Made by a program: the position numbers and the translations under genes. A DNA stretch of 21,557 bases, from the NCBI GenBank assembly GCA_964403795.1, contig CAYOHP010000055.1, forward strand, positions 16,385 to 37,941, read 5' to 3'. Shown here piece by piece: positions 7,329 through 14,969 of the stretch (positions are counted from its first letter, which is position 1; each line of letters begins with the position of its first letter). The DNA is from CAYOHP01 sp964403795 [NCBI: uncultured bacterium]. GTDB taxonomy: Bacteria > Muiribacteriota > UBA6191 > CAZXTJ01. The notes beneath the pieces were generated by a model. It was given only the letters and a program-made list of their open reading frames with translations, made no database searches and was not told where the DNA came from.

Positions 7329-8759
7329 TTGGAGTACCTGCCCACCATCGGCCTCGAGGTGCACGTCCAGCTCGACACCCGCACCAAGATCTTCTGCTCC
7401 TGCTCGACCGAGTACTCGGGGGCGGCGCCCAACACCTTCGTCTGCCCGGTCTGCCTGGGACTCCCCGGGGTACTGCCGGTCCTGAACGAGGCGGTGGTCG
7501 AGAAGGCGGCCCAGGTGGTGCTGGCGATCGGCGGCGAGGTCCAGCTCGAGAGCCGCTTCGACCGGAAGAACTACTTCTACCCGGACCTCCCCAAGGGCTA
7601 CCAGATCAGCCAGTTCGACCGACCCATCGGCAGGGGCGGCCACCTGCAGGTGGTGACCGACGACGGACGGACCGTGGAGGTCCGGATCGTGCGGGCCCAC
7701 ATGGAGGAGGACGCCGGCAAGCTGGTCCACGCCGAGGACGGCTCGGGGGCCCTGGTCGACTACAACCGGGCCGGGGTCCCCCTGCTCGAGATCGTCACCG
7801 GGCCCGACATGCACTCCCCCGAGGAGGCCCGCCAGTACCTGGTGAAGCTCAAAGCCGTGCTCGAGTACATCGAGGCCAGCGACTGCAACATGGAGGAGGG
7901 CTCGCTGCGCTGCGACGCTAACGTCAGCATCGCTCCCCCGGGCAAGCCCCTGGGGACCCGGGTCGAGATCAAGAACATGAACTCGTTCCGGAACGTGGTG
8001 CGGGCGGTGACCTACGAGATCGAGCGCCAGCGGGCGGTGCTCGGCGAAGGCGGCAAGGTGGTCCAGGAGACCCGCCTCTGGGACGACCCGGCGGGGCGGA
8101 CCCGTTCGATGCGGAGCAAGGAGGAGAGCGAGGACTACCGGTACTTCCCGGAGCCCGACCTCCCTCCGGTGCGGCTCGATCCCGCCCGGGTCGAGGCCTG
8201 GCGGGAGACCCTCCCGGAACTCCCCGAGGCCAAGCGGGAGCGGTTCGTGGCGAGCTTCGGCCTCTCGCCCTATGACGCCGACGTGCTCACCCAGGTCCGG
8301 GAGCGGGCTGTCTACTTCGAGGCGGCGCTGGCCGCCGCCCCGTCGGCCCCCAAGGCGGTCTGCAATTGGATCACCACCGAGCTGCTGGGGCGCCTCGGCG
8401 ACGAACCGCTGGCCGCGGCCAAGGTCCGGCCCGGCGACCTGGCCCGGCTGGTCGCCATGGTCGAGGCCGGCGAGGTGAACGGCAAGCAGGCCAAGACGCT
8501 CTTCGCCCGCATGTTCGAGACCGGGCGCGACCCGGGCGCGCTCCGGAGCGAACTCGGCATGGAGAACGTGACCGACGACGCTGCCATCCGGACCTTCTGC
8601 CGCCAGGCCATGGACGCCAACCCGGAGAGCGTCGCCAGCTACCGGGCCGGCAAGGTGAACGCCCTGAAGCACCTGGTCGGCCAGGTCATGAAGCTCTCCC
8701 GGGGGGCGGCCGCCCCCCAGAAGGTCAACGACATCCTGAAGGAGCTGCTCGAGGCATGA
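7329..8759 (+). CDS. gatB: Aspartyl/glutamyl-tRNA(Asn/Gln) amidotransferase subunit B
   Basis: GatB is the kinase/transamidation subunit of GatCAB. The complex amidates misacylated Glu-tRNA(Gln) and/or Asp-tRNA(Asn), using ammonia made by GatA. The 476 residues start with the hallmark YLPTIGLEVHVQL. Zinc-type cysteines follow (C23, C25, C39, C42, in CSC and CPVC), then the catalytic-cradle stretch YPDLPKGYQISQ and the family signature DYNRAGVPLLEIVTGPDM (from Asp144). The C-terminal ~110 residues form the YqeY-like tRNA-binding tail. Length is normal for the family. The start is TTG 7329. gatA and gatC are not in this window, so the operon is split or continues elsewhere. The last base triplet overlaps the aroQ start (ATGA). 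The organism therefore probably lacks GlnRS and/or AsnRS. Confidence 0.97.
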   Translation: MEYLPTIGLEVHVQLDTRTKIFCSCSTEYSGAAPNTFVCPVCLGLPGVLPVLNEAVVEKAAQVVLAIGGEVQLESRFDRKNYFYPDLPKGYQISQFDRPIGRGGHLQVVTDDGRTVEVRIVRAHMEEDAGKLVHAEDGSGALVDYNRAGVPLLEIVTGPDMHSPEEARQYLVKLKAVLEYIEASDCNMEEGSLRCDANVSIAPPGKPLGTRVEIKNMNSFRNVVRAVTYEIERQRAVLGEGGKVVQETRLWDDPAGRTRSMRSKEESEDYRYFPEPDLPPVRLDPARVEAWRETLPELPEAKRERFVASFGLSPYDADVLTQVRERAVYFEAALAAAPSAPKAVCNWITTELLGRLGDEPLAAAKVRPGDLARLVAMVEAGEVNGKQAKTLFARMFETGRDPGALRSELGMENVTDDAAIRTFCRQAMDANPESVASYRAGKVNALKHLVGQVMKLSRGAAAPQKVNDILKELLEA

Positions 8760-9250
8760 GAAGCGACGACTCCCGTCCTGAGGGCCGCCTGCTGGTCCTC
8801 CAGGGACCCAACTTGAATTTGCTGGGGACCCGGGAGCCGGGGATCTACGGGGCCGAGACCCTGGAGGACCTCCATGCCCGCCTCCGGGAATGGGGCGACT
8901 TCCATGGCTTCGAGATCCTGACCGAGCAGTCGAACTCCGAGGGGACCCTGATCGACCTGCTGCACCGCCACGGCCGGCCCGGCAAGGGAGCGGCCAGCGG
9001 GGTCCGGGGCGTGGTCTTCAATCCGGGCGGCTATACCCACACCTCGGTGGCGCTCCGGGACGCGATCGCGGCCATCGAGGTGCCGGTCGTCGAGGTGCAC
9101 ATCTCCAACGTCCATGCGCGGGAGGACTTCCGCTCCCGCTCGCTGACCGCTGCCTCCTGTGCCGGAGTGGTCACGGGCTTCGGGACCGATTCCTATCTGG
9201 TGGCGCTCGATGCCATGAAGCGTCTGCTGGCGGCCCGCAAACGCAGCTGA
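8756..9250 (+). CDS. aroQ: 3-dehydroquinate dehydratase, type II
   Basis: This enzyme catalyses the third shikimate-pathway step, 3-dehydroquinate to 3-dehydroshikimate, by trans-elimination through an enolate, as a cytoplasmic dodecamer. The 164 residues contain all the type II hallmarks: GPNLNLLGTREPGIYG with Arg26 and catalytic Tyr31, the EQSNSEGTLID stretch, VVFNPGGYTHTS with Asn89, and VEVHISNVHAREDFR with Glu113 and catalytic His115. It is slightly long because of a charged N-terminal extension and an extra loop (HGRPGKGAASG, about 72-82) before the VVFNPG strand. ATG 8756 overlaps the gatB stop as ATGA, with AAGGAG 11 nt upstream inside gatB, so expression is probably coupled to gatB. 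Confidence 0.97.
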   Translation: MRSDDSRPEGRLLVLQGPNLNLLGTREPGIYGAETLEDLHARLREWGDFHGFEILTEQSNSEGTLIDLLHRHGRPGKGAASGVRGVVFNPGGYTHTSVALRDAIAAIEVPVVEVHISNVHAREDFRSRSLTAASCAGVVTGFGTDSYLVALDAMKRLLAARKRS

Positions 9251-9367
9251 GAAGGGCCCCGGGCGGCGGTTCCCTGGCTGCCGACCGGCGCGCCAGAACA
9301 AGGCACCGCACCCCTCCCGACTTCGTGTCGTTCGCCGCGGACCCTCCACCGGCCGACCCATGGAGCG

Positions 9368-10330
9368 ATGAGGAATCGCCTCTCGATCGCCTTCTGCTTC
9401 GCGGGTGCCGCCCTGGTCCTGACCGGCTCCGGGGTCGGCCCCGGCAGGTCCCCGCCGGCTGCCGGCGTGCTGCCCCGGCATCCTGCCCTGGCGCGCCTCG
9501 AACTCGAGCTGAAGGTCGACCTGGCCCGGCTGGAGGCCGAGGCCCTGGCCGAGGCCGGCGTGCCCGAAGGGCTCTCGCTCGCCGAGGTGATCGCGGCCGC
9601 CGAGGCCTGGCTCGCCTCCGGGGAGCTGGCGCGCTGCGGGCACCCCGACGAGCATGACCTGGCCGGCACCCGCTGTTCCCGGGCTCCCGGATCGCCCCTC
9701 TCCGACCTCTTCGAGCGGATCCTGGCGCGCTGGGTGGCGGCCGGCCTCCCCCCCGAGGGAGCCACCCTGCTCCATGGGGGCGTGCCCCCGTTCCTCGCCG
9801 GTACCCATCGCCTCGAGGCAGGCGTGCTCGCGGTCGTCACCCGTCACCACTCGGCCGAGGACCTGGCCCGGGAACGGGACCGGCTGGTGGCCTCGGGGCT
9901 CTCCGGAGCCGCCGCCTGGGACCGGGAGGCCCTGGCCGCCAGCCTGGACCGGCGGTCCGGACCGGTCGACCTGGCCGTGCTCGCGACCCGGATCGACCCC
10001 CAGGGGCGGGACCTCCGGACCGACCTGCTGGAAGGCGTGGTGCGCCCGCTCGGCTGGTGGGCCGGCGTGACCGGCCCGACCGGCCAGTCGTTCGCCCGCT
10101 TCGCCCTGGAGCGACTGGGTCGCAGCACCACCGGCCAGGCCCCGCTCCTGGCCCCGGATCTGGTCTCGGTTCCCGAGGCGCCGGCCCCCGCACCGGTGCC
10201 GCCCGCGGAGCCGGTCCCCCCACCGCGGCCCGAGGTCGTCGTGGCGCCTGCGCCATCGCCGCCGCGAGGGGATGTCTGGGTCGACGAGCGCGGGTTCGCC
10301 ATGAGTTTCGGAGGGAGTGGATCGCCATGA
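9368..10330 (+). CDS. Exported protein of unknown function with Pro-rich C-terminal linker
   Basis: I do not recognise this 320-residue family. Residues 1-24 look like a Sec signal peptide (RNR, then a hydrophobic run ending TGSGVG). An amphipathic helical stretch follows (about 38-85, many Leu/Glu/Ala). Next is a segment with two cysteines (C90, C103) and His residues (HPDEHD), then a mixed alpha/beta-looking region to about 255 containing RHHSAED. A proline/alanine linker (269-300) leads to a short tail, VWVDERGFAMSF. It is first in a cassette with two lipoprotein genes; its stop overlaps the next ATG (ATGA), so the three products probably act together in the envelope. Third codon positions are strongly G/C, supporting real coding. 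The 117 bp before it, after aroQ, show no clear terminator or promoter. Confidence 0.8.
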   Translation: MRNRLSIAFCFAGAALVLTGSGVGPGRSPPAAGVLPRHPALARLELELKVDLARLEAEALAEAGVPEGLSLAEVIAAAEAWLASGELARCGHPDEHDLAGTRCSRAPGSPLSDLFERILARWVAAGLPPEGATLLHGGVPPFLAGTHRLEAGVLAVVTRHHSAEDLARERDRLVASGLSGAAAWDREALAASLDRRSGPVDLAVLATRIDPQGRDLRTDLLEGVVRPLGWWAGVTGPTGQSFARFALERLGRSTTGQAPLLAPDLVSVPEAPAPAPVPPAEPVPPPRPEVVVAPAPSPPRGDVWVDERGFAMSFGGSGSP

Positions 10331-10944
10331 GGGATACCCAGGACGTCGGATCGTGGCCTTGGAAGGCGGCAGCCGCCGGGCTGCTCCTGGCGCTGCCGAT
10401 CTCCTTCGGATGTTCGGGGCGCAAGACCCCGGTCCAGGTGATCTCGGCGGTGCCCCAGCAGGACCGGCAAGCCGTGGGGAGCGCGGTCTACCCGATCGGT
10501 GCGGGTGGCAAGGCCGAGATCTACCACCAGGGTTACGGCGTGCGGAAGGTCCATGGGGTGGGCGTGCCCTGCCTCCGGATCCAGCTCTCGGCCGAGAACG
10601 ACGGTCCCGACAAGGTCTCGATCCTCGCCGGGGAGGCCAAGCTCGTCGACAACCGGGGCGACACCCTGCTCCTGGGCGCGGTCGAGAGGGACGGCGAGCC
10701 GACCCCCAGCGTGGTCGACCTCGAGGCCGGGAGCCACGGCCAGCTCGACCTCTTCTTCGACCTCCCCCAGGGCTACGACATGAACCGGGTGGAGAACTTC
10801 CGGATCTACTGGGGCTGCAAGGTCGGCGGCCAGGCCTCGATGCACGACACCCTGTTCGTCCGCAAGGATCCCCAGAACATGTACTGGATCGACGAACGCG
10901 GCCGGCGGGTCGCCTACCGCTACTACATGGCGGTGAAGTCGTGA
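10327..10944 (+). CDS. Predicted lipoprotein A, paralogue of the next gene
   Basis: The 205 residues start with a signal peptide (WKAAAAGLLLALPISFGC). Cys29 is the likely lipidation site, although the lipobox ISFGC is not ideal. The mature part looks all-beta. It contains LRIQLSAENDG, EAKLVDNRGDTLLL, a GQLDLFFDLP stretch and FRIYWGCKVGG. These align in order with the following gene (EAYLVDRGGEVLR, AQLDLWFDLG, FTVHWRYKVGE), so the two are paralogues. The pattern resembles Ig-like domains that carry N-terminal 'structural N-x-G' strands, but I cannot name a family. Start ATG 10327 has GGAG 9 nt upstream and overlaps the previous stop. Its own stop overlaps the next GTG. Confidence 0.8.
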   Translation: MRDTQDVGSWPWKAAAAGLLLALPISFGCSGRKTPVQVISAVPQQDRQAVGSAVYPIGAGGKAEIYHQGYGVRKVHGVGVPCLRIQLSAENDGPDKVSILAGEAKLVDNRGDTLLLGAVERDGEPTPSVVDLEAGSHGQLDLFFDLPQGYDMNRVENFRIYWGCKVGGQASMHDTLFVRKDPQNMYWIDERGRRVAYRYYMAVKS

Positions 10945-11516
10945 CCCGGAACCCGGAAGCCGGCGTGTCGGTGGCGCGCCTCTCGCGGTTCTACTTCGTG
11001 GCCGTCGGCATGGTGTGCCTGACCGTGGCGGTCCTCGGCTGTGCCGAGCAGGAGTACTTCAAGCCCAAGGGCTACACCCGCAAGGTCTCGCCCGGACAGA
11101 TGGCCACCGTGAAGCAGGGTCTGCTCCCGGACGGCAGTCTGGGCAGCCACTTCGAGGTCTTCGTGAAGGGCATGGAGAGGCGCCAGGTCGGGGCCAAGAA
11201 GCTCCGCTCCATCCGGGTGGGCATGAGCGTCCGGAACGCCAGCGGACAGCCCATGGAGATCGACAGCCAGGAGGCCTATCTGGTCGACCGGGGCGGAGAG
11301 GTGCTGCGCTGCTCGGCGATGCGGGTCTCGGGCGCCAACCGGACCCTGGCCCGGCTGCGCCCGAATGCCGACGCCCAGCTCGACCTCTGGTTCGACCTCG
11401 GCAACGTTCGCCGCGACCTCAAGGACTTCACGGTCCACTGGCGGTACAAGGTGGGCGAGTCGCCCTTTTCCCAGGCCAGCGCCTTCCAGCGCGACTTCCA
11501 CGGCTGGGCCGAGTAG
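10941..11516 (+). CDS. Predicted lipoprotein B, paralogue of the previous gene
   Basis: The 191 residues start at GTG 10941 (GTGA overlap with the previous stop). The signal peptide is hydrophobic from about residue 15 and ends in lipobox VLGC, with Cys34 as the acylation site; this is a better lipobox than that of its neighbour. The mature protein is basic near the front (YFKPKGYTRK). It then carries the beta-rich paralogous block, with IRVGMSVRNASG, EAYLVDRGGEVLR, AQLDLWFDLG and FTVHWRYKVGE. No catalytic motif is visible. An internal ATG (11010) would remove most of the basic leader and is a less likely start. A short hairpin at its stop codon may end the transcript. Function is unknown; envelope location is a sound inference. 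Confidence 0.8.
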   Translation: MTRNPEAGVSVARLSRFYFVAVGMVCLTVAVLGCAEQEYFKPKGYTRKVSPGQMATVKQGLLPDGSLGSHFEVFVKGMERRQVGAKKLRSIRVGMSVRNASGQPMEIDSQEAYLVDRGGEVLRCSAMRVSGANRTLARLRPNADAQLDLWFDLGNVRRDLKDFTVHWRYKVGESPFSQASAFQRDFHGWAE

Positions 11517-11527
11517 CCCGCGGCTAC
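11513..11527. terminator. Short perfect hairpin spanning two convergent stop codons
   Basis: GTAGCC-CGC-GGCTAC forms a 6-bp stem with a 3-nt loop. The left arm contains the TAG stop of lipoprotein B (11514-11516). The right arm contains, on the other strand, the TAG stop of the small leftward gene (11524-11526). There is no T tract, so a rho-independent terminator in the classic sense is not shown; it could act in both directions. Confidence 0.35.
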
Positions 11528-11844
11528 CTCGTCAGGACCAGGACCAGGACCAGGACCAGGCCCACGGCGACGAGTAGGCCGAGCCTTCCGGGCAGGCCCC
11601 GGTCACCAGGCGAGGTCGCACCTCCGGCACCCGGACCGCGGTCGGTCGCGCATCCCCCCGAGCCGGTGGGCATGGCGACGGATCCGGGCATCCTGGGGAG
11701 TCCCGCAGTCCGGACCGGGGGTGGGGGCGGCGGGATGGGCTTGCCCGGGGGCCTGCCCTGGCCTGCCCGATGTTCCTCGAGGCTCGGATAACCCGGATCC
11801 GAGGCGTCACCCCGGGACGGTCCGGGCTGGTGCTCGTCGGCCAT
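11524..11844 (-). CDS. Possible small tail-anchored protein with Pro-rich cytoplasmic part
   Basis: This 106-residue reading frame has features of a real gene rather than a shadow. ATG 11844 is preceded by AGGGGG (11851-11856) with 6 nt spacing. It lies in an otherwise gene-free 479-bp gap. The N-terminal ~85 residues are hydrophilic and Pro/Gly rich, including a run of seven prolines around residue 40, and the last ~18 residues (GLLVAVGLVLVLVLVLTR) form one hydrophobic helix with a positive end. That is the design of a C-tail-anchored membrane protein. It ends convergently with lipoprotein B, with a shared hairpin at the stops, and diverges from the kinase gene, which could be its partner. 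No family is recognised. Low complexity makes chance possible, so confidence is moderate. Confidence 0.45.
   Translation of the reverse strand: MADEHQPGPSRGDASDPGYPSLEEHRAGQGRPPGKPIPPPPPPVRTAGLPRMPGSVAMPTGSGGCATDRGPGAGGATSPGDRGLPGRLGLLVAVGLVLVLVLVLTR
11533..11560. repeat. Hexanucleotide tandem repeat (CAGGAC)
   Basis: Four full copies of CAGGAC plus CAGG. Read on the minus strand it gives alternating GTC and CTG codons, i.e. Val-Leu repeated, which forms most of the predicted membrane helix of the small leftward protein. Copy-number change would lengthen or shorten that helix two residues at a time without a frameshift. Confidence 0.85.
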
Positions 11845-11995
11845 CGGTCACCCCCTGCTCATGTCCGGAGCGTAGCCCGGATCCAGGATCGCCTCCAGGC
11901 CGAGGGGAAGGCCACCAGCCGCACACAACGTGCCTCTCCGGGGCCGGGCCGGGCCGTGCTTCCCGACCCGGGAAGCGACAGGTACCTTCAGGGTG
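11845..11995. promoter_or_regulatory. Divergent control region upstream of the Ser/Thr kinase, with perfect 8-bp dyad
   Basis: A perfect dyad GCTTCCCG-ACC-CGGGAAGC lies at 11958-11976, preceded by a GGGCC triplet repeat (11941-11955). A weak -10-like TACCTT (11983-11988) follows, 7 nt before the kinase ATG at 11996. If that is used, the kinase message would be leaderless, which fits the lack of a properly spaced ribosome site. The dyad would cover the -35 side of this promoter and could be a repressor or activator site. On the other strand, the region would serve the small gene starting at 11844. The dyad is seen; the promoter reading is inference. Confidence 0.4.
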
Positions 11996-14953
11996 ATGGA
12001 TGCCTCCGTCACGATTCCCGGCTTCCGCATCGTCCGTCCCCTCGGCAAGGGCGGCATGGGCCAGGTCTTCGAGGCGACCAATCTCCAGACCGGGCGCCGG
12101 GTGGCCCTCAAGGTAGCGCTCACCGGTTCCGGCGACGACGAGGCCCTGGTCCGACGCCTGGAACGGGAGGCCGAGATCCTCCGGGAACTCTACTCGAGCT
12201 ACCTCCCGGGATTCGTGGCCTGGGTCCCGGGCCCCCCTGCGGCCCTGGCCATGGAGTTCATCGAAGGGACGCCGCTCGACCGGGTGCTCCGGGACGAGGC
12301 GACCCGGACCGGACGCCTCAAGGTCCTGGCCCGGGTCCTCCCCGGCGTCTGCCACGGCCTGGCCGCGCTCCACGCCAAGGGAGGGGTCCACCGGGACATC
12401 AAGCCCGAGAACATCATCGTCCGCAGCGAGGACGGGAAGGGGATCCTCCTCGACCTCGGCCTCGCCAAGGCCGACTTCGCCGTCGCCTACAAGACCGCCA
12501 CCGGCATGCTCCTCGGCACGCCGGGCTACATGGCCCCCGAACAGTTCCGTCCCGGCACCCGCTTCGGCCCCGAAACCGACCTCTTCCAGCTCGCCACCCT
12601 GATCGCCCGCGCCGTCGACCTCCGCCCCGAGGGCTCGCTCCGCGACGAGTTCGCCCGCGCCGAGGACTCGGTTTCCCACTTCGCCCCGGAGCTCGCGTGG
12701 CTCCGCGCCACCCACCCGGGGCTCGCTGCATGGGTCACAGGCGGTCTGGTCGCAGATCCCACTGGACGCGGGGTAGGGGCCCACCCGTGGGAGAAACTGG
12801 TTGCGGCCCTGCAGGAGGATCCCAGGACCCCTGATGAGTCCCGGGGAGCTCCCTCGGACAGGACCGCGGTCCAGGAGGTCGCGCCTGCGCACATGGCGTC
12901 GAGGGCTGGCGTCCTCCCGGCTGGCAGGGTCGATCTCGACCGGCGCCTCCCGAGGCGGCCGAAGGGTGGCAGGCCGGTCTGGAGGTCTCCCGGCTGGCTT
13001 GCAGGCTTCGCCTTCCTCGCCCTCCTGGGTGGGCTGGACGTCCTTCCCTTTCCCGGTCGGAATGCGCGGGAGGCTGCGATCCGGGACGTGGAGCAGAGGC
13101 TGGCTCCCTGGATCGGCCCGTCGGTAGGAGGACCGGACCCCTCGGGCGGGACCCGGATCGACGGGTCGACGGCTCGTCTCGATCCGGCGGACGCCGAGCG
13201 GGCCCTGGCGGCCCTCTCTCCATGTCTCGCCGTCGAGGGGGCGCCGACCGGGTGCGGAAGGGCCTTGTCCCTGTCCCTCGTCGCGTTCGAAGCGGCGGGA
13301 TTCGACCCCAGGCTCGGAGCCCTTGCGACGAGACTGGTCGATGGGACCTCCACAGGTTCCGGCAACAGCCGGAGCGAGCTGGACCGGGTGGCCCTCTCCC
13401 TGGCGCGCCTGGTGGAAGGGGCCTGGCACAGGTCGGAGCTCGGAGGGGGAGACGACCTCGGGTACCTCGCCTCGGTCCATCGGGTCGGGGATCGGATCCT
13501 GGGGTCCGAGCATCCGGTGGTCCGAGCCGCCCGGGCGACGAGTCAATATCGGCGAGGTCGCTGGGACGGCCTGGAGACGCTGGTGACGGCCTCCCTGTCC
13601 GGATCGGTACCCCCGCATGGTGGCCCGGGAGTCTCTGCCGGGCTGCGCCGCATCCTCGATCTTGCCCTGCCCAGGATCCTGGAAGGCGATCCGAAAGCCT
13701 GGTCGGAGGACTCCGGGATCCGAGCCCTCGTGCGCCTGCTCCGCCGCGGACTGACCGCGGTCGGCTTCCTGGTCCTGGCGGCCGAGAAGGAGGGCACGAC
13801 GTTCGATCGGGCCGAACTCGCGTCCACGATCCGGGTAGCGGTCGACGCCCTGGACCGGATCCTCGGGCCACAAGCGGAGTCCGCGGGATCCGAGGGCGGG
13901 AATGCCTACGGTCGGAGCCTGGTCGCCGCCCTGCGACTCGGGCTCGGCCAGAGCACCGACGAAGCAGGTCACTTCGAGAGGGTGGCCGTGCGAGGGGACC
14001 GGGAGGACAGTCCGGAGGCGAGAACAACGGGCCTAGTCTGTCCACATGCCGGCATCGGAGGTGGGTCCGCTCGTGAGCTGCATCTCATCGTGGATCGACT
14101 CTGTCGTGATGCCTACATCGAACATTCGCAGGCCCGCAGAACCAGAGTGCTCCACTCGGAAGTTCGAACCACAAGGATCTCCGAACGCCTGGAACGAGGA
14201 TCCGAGATTGTATCCACGGCGCTTACTTGCGGGATCGTTTCCGGGGTCGTGCGAGGCATGTGGCCTAGTGCGGACCTGTTTCGGTGCGCTTCCCTGCTCG
14301 CACTTGATGGGTTGGAGGAATTCCAGGAGAATACGACGATCGCTGCTCTATGTGCGACTCGGCCCGCAGCATGGGACTCCCTTGAGGATAGTGCCGGAGG
14401 ATCTGCGAGCGAGATTACGTACCTGCTGACCAGGATCCAGGACCTCTCCTGCGCAGAGCGGTCGGATCTGAACCTGGCCATGACGAGGCTCTACGACAGC
14501 TTGGCTTCCCAGGACCCCGTCCGCCTTCTTCTCCAGTCCCGGGGCGATCGGATCACCGCAAGCCCTCAGGAAGCGACTTCGTGGCGGGCCTTGTTCTCTT
14601 GGGCAACCGCCCTTCCCGAGCATTGGACCTCGCTGCCCATAGGAGAACAGTGGAAGGCGACGGCTGTCCTTGCCTATCTGCAGGAGTTTCTCAAGGTACC
14701 GGGACCAAGGCTGGATCTCACGAGACTGTCCCAGCTGCTCCTGGCCTGGACTGGTCGAGAGCATCCTGGAGTCGATGCCAAGAGTCTGTCCTGGCGAACG
14801 CTGAAGGCGCGAGTCGCTCTCCTCGCCAGCCTCTCGTTGGAGTCAGCACCCGGCGGTAGCGACCTTCGAGCCCGGCTGACGTGGATTCTCGAGGATGGTG
14901 ACTTGTCGGACTTGTGGCCGCTAGCGCGCGAGTATCTTGGCCGGCTGGGGTAG
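11996..14953 (+). CDS. Transmembrane Hanks-type Ser/Thr protein kinase with large unknown C-terminal domain
   Basis: This 985-residue protein has the kinase domain at about residues 8-270. Visible motifs are the glycine loop GKGGMGQVF (17-25), Lys39 in VALKV, a helix-C Glu near 58-60, HRDIKPEN (catalytic Asp134, Asn139), DLG in place of DFG (153-155), GTPGYMAPE (174-182) and Asp195 in the F helix. A hydrophobic segment at about 334-352 would cross the membrane. The remaining ~630 residues are mostly helical, rich in Arg and Leu, with no motif I can name. They lack PASTA, WD40 or TPR signatures visible by eye. Codon use is strict up to about 12,720 (end of the kinase core) and relaxed after, with a GC trough from about 14,040. 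Start ATG 11996; GTG 11993 is equally possible. The methyltransferase gene starts 16 bp after its stop, suggesting a shared transcript. Confidence 0.92.
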   Translation: MDASVTIPGFRIVRPLGKGGMGQVFEATNLQTGRRVALKVALTGSGDDEALVRRLEREAEILRELYSSYLPGFVAWVPGPPAALAMEFIEGTPLDRVLRDEATRTGRLKVLARVLPGVCHGLAALHAKGGVHRDIKPENIIVRSEDGKGILLDLGLAKADFAVAYKTATGMLLGTPGYMAPEQFRPGTRFGPETDLFQLATLIARAVDLRPEGSLRDEFARAEDSVSHFAPELAWLRATHPGLAAWVTGGLVADPTGRGVGAHPWEKLVAALQEDPRTPDESRGAPSDRTAVQEVAPAHMASRAGVLPAGRVDLDRRLPRRPKGGRPVWRSPGWLAGFAFLALLGGLDVLPFPGRNAREAAIRDVEQRLAPWIGPSVGGPDPSGGTRIDGSTARLDPADAERALAALSPCLAVEGAPTGCGRALSLSLVAFEAAGFDPRLGALATRLVDGTSTGSGNSRSELDRVALSLARLVEGAWHRSELGGGDDLGYLASVHRVGDRILGSEHPVVRAARATSQYRRGRWDGLETLVTASLSGSVPPHGGPGVSAGLRRILDLALPRILEGDPKAWSEDSGIRALVRLLRRGLTAVGFLVLAAEKEGTTFDRAELASTIRVAVDALDRILGPQAESAGSEGGNAYGRSLVAALRLGLGQSTDEAGHFERVAVRGDREDSPEARTTGLVCPHAGIGGGSARELHLIVDRLCRDAYIEHSQARRTRVLHSEVRTTRISERLERGSEIVSTALTCGIVSGVVRGMWPSADLFRCASLLALDGLEEFQENTTIAALCATRPAAWDSLEDSAGGSASEITYLLTRIQDLSCAERSDLNLAMTRLYDSLASQDPVRLLLQSRGDRITASPQEATSWRALFSWATALPEHWTSLPIGEQWKATAVLAYLQEFLKVPGPRLDLTRLSQLLLAWTGREHPGVDAKSLSWRTLKARVALLASLSLESAPGGSDLRARLTWILEDGDLSDLWPLAREYLGRLG

Positions 14954-14969
14954 TGGACTCTCGCCTCAG

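Noticed and set aside
9251-9367. Possible terminator or promoter between aroQ and the exported-protein gene (GGGCCC and weak CGGC/GCCG stem)
   Set aside because: Stem is short and imperfect, no T tract, and no recognisable -10/-35 pair; not distinguishable from background GC-rich DNA.
11532-11810. Second minus-strand frame (92 codons) across the hexanucleotide repeat, ending in Trp-Ser repeats
   Set aside because: It has no ribosome site, and its translation is typical of a shadow frame. The neighbouring frame with Val-Leu helix is more plausible.
14160-14176. AGTTCGAACCACAAGG resembles a tRNA T-arm
   Set aside because: No matching acceptor, D or anticodon arms nearby, and it lies within the kinase coding frame.
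14046-14429. Alternative plus-strand frame after CTAGTCTGTCCACATG, considered as a separate gene with its own promoter in the GC trough
   Set aside because: The kinase frame stays open through the region to 14953 and gives a more protein-like sequence. The alternative frame is Ser/Arg/Pro/Cys rich with no motif.
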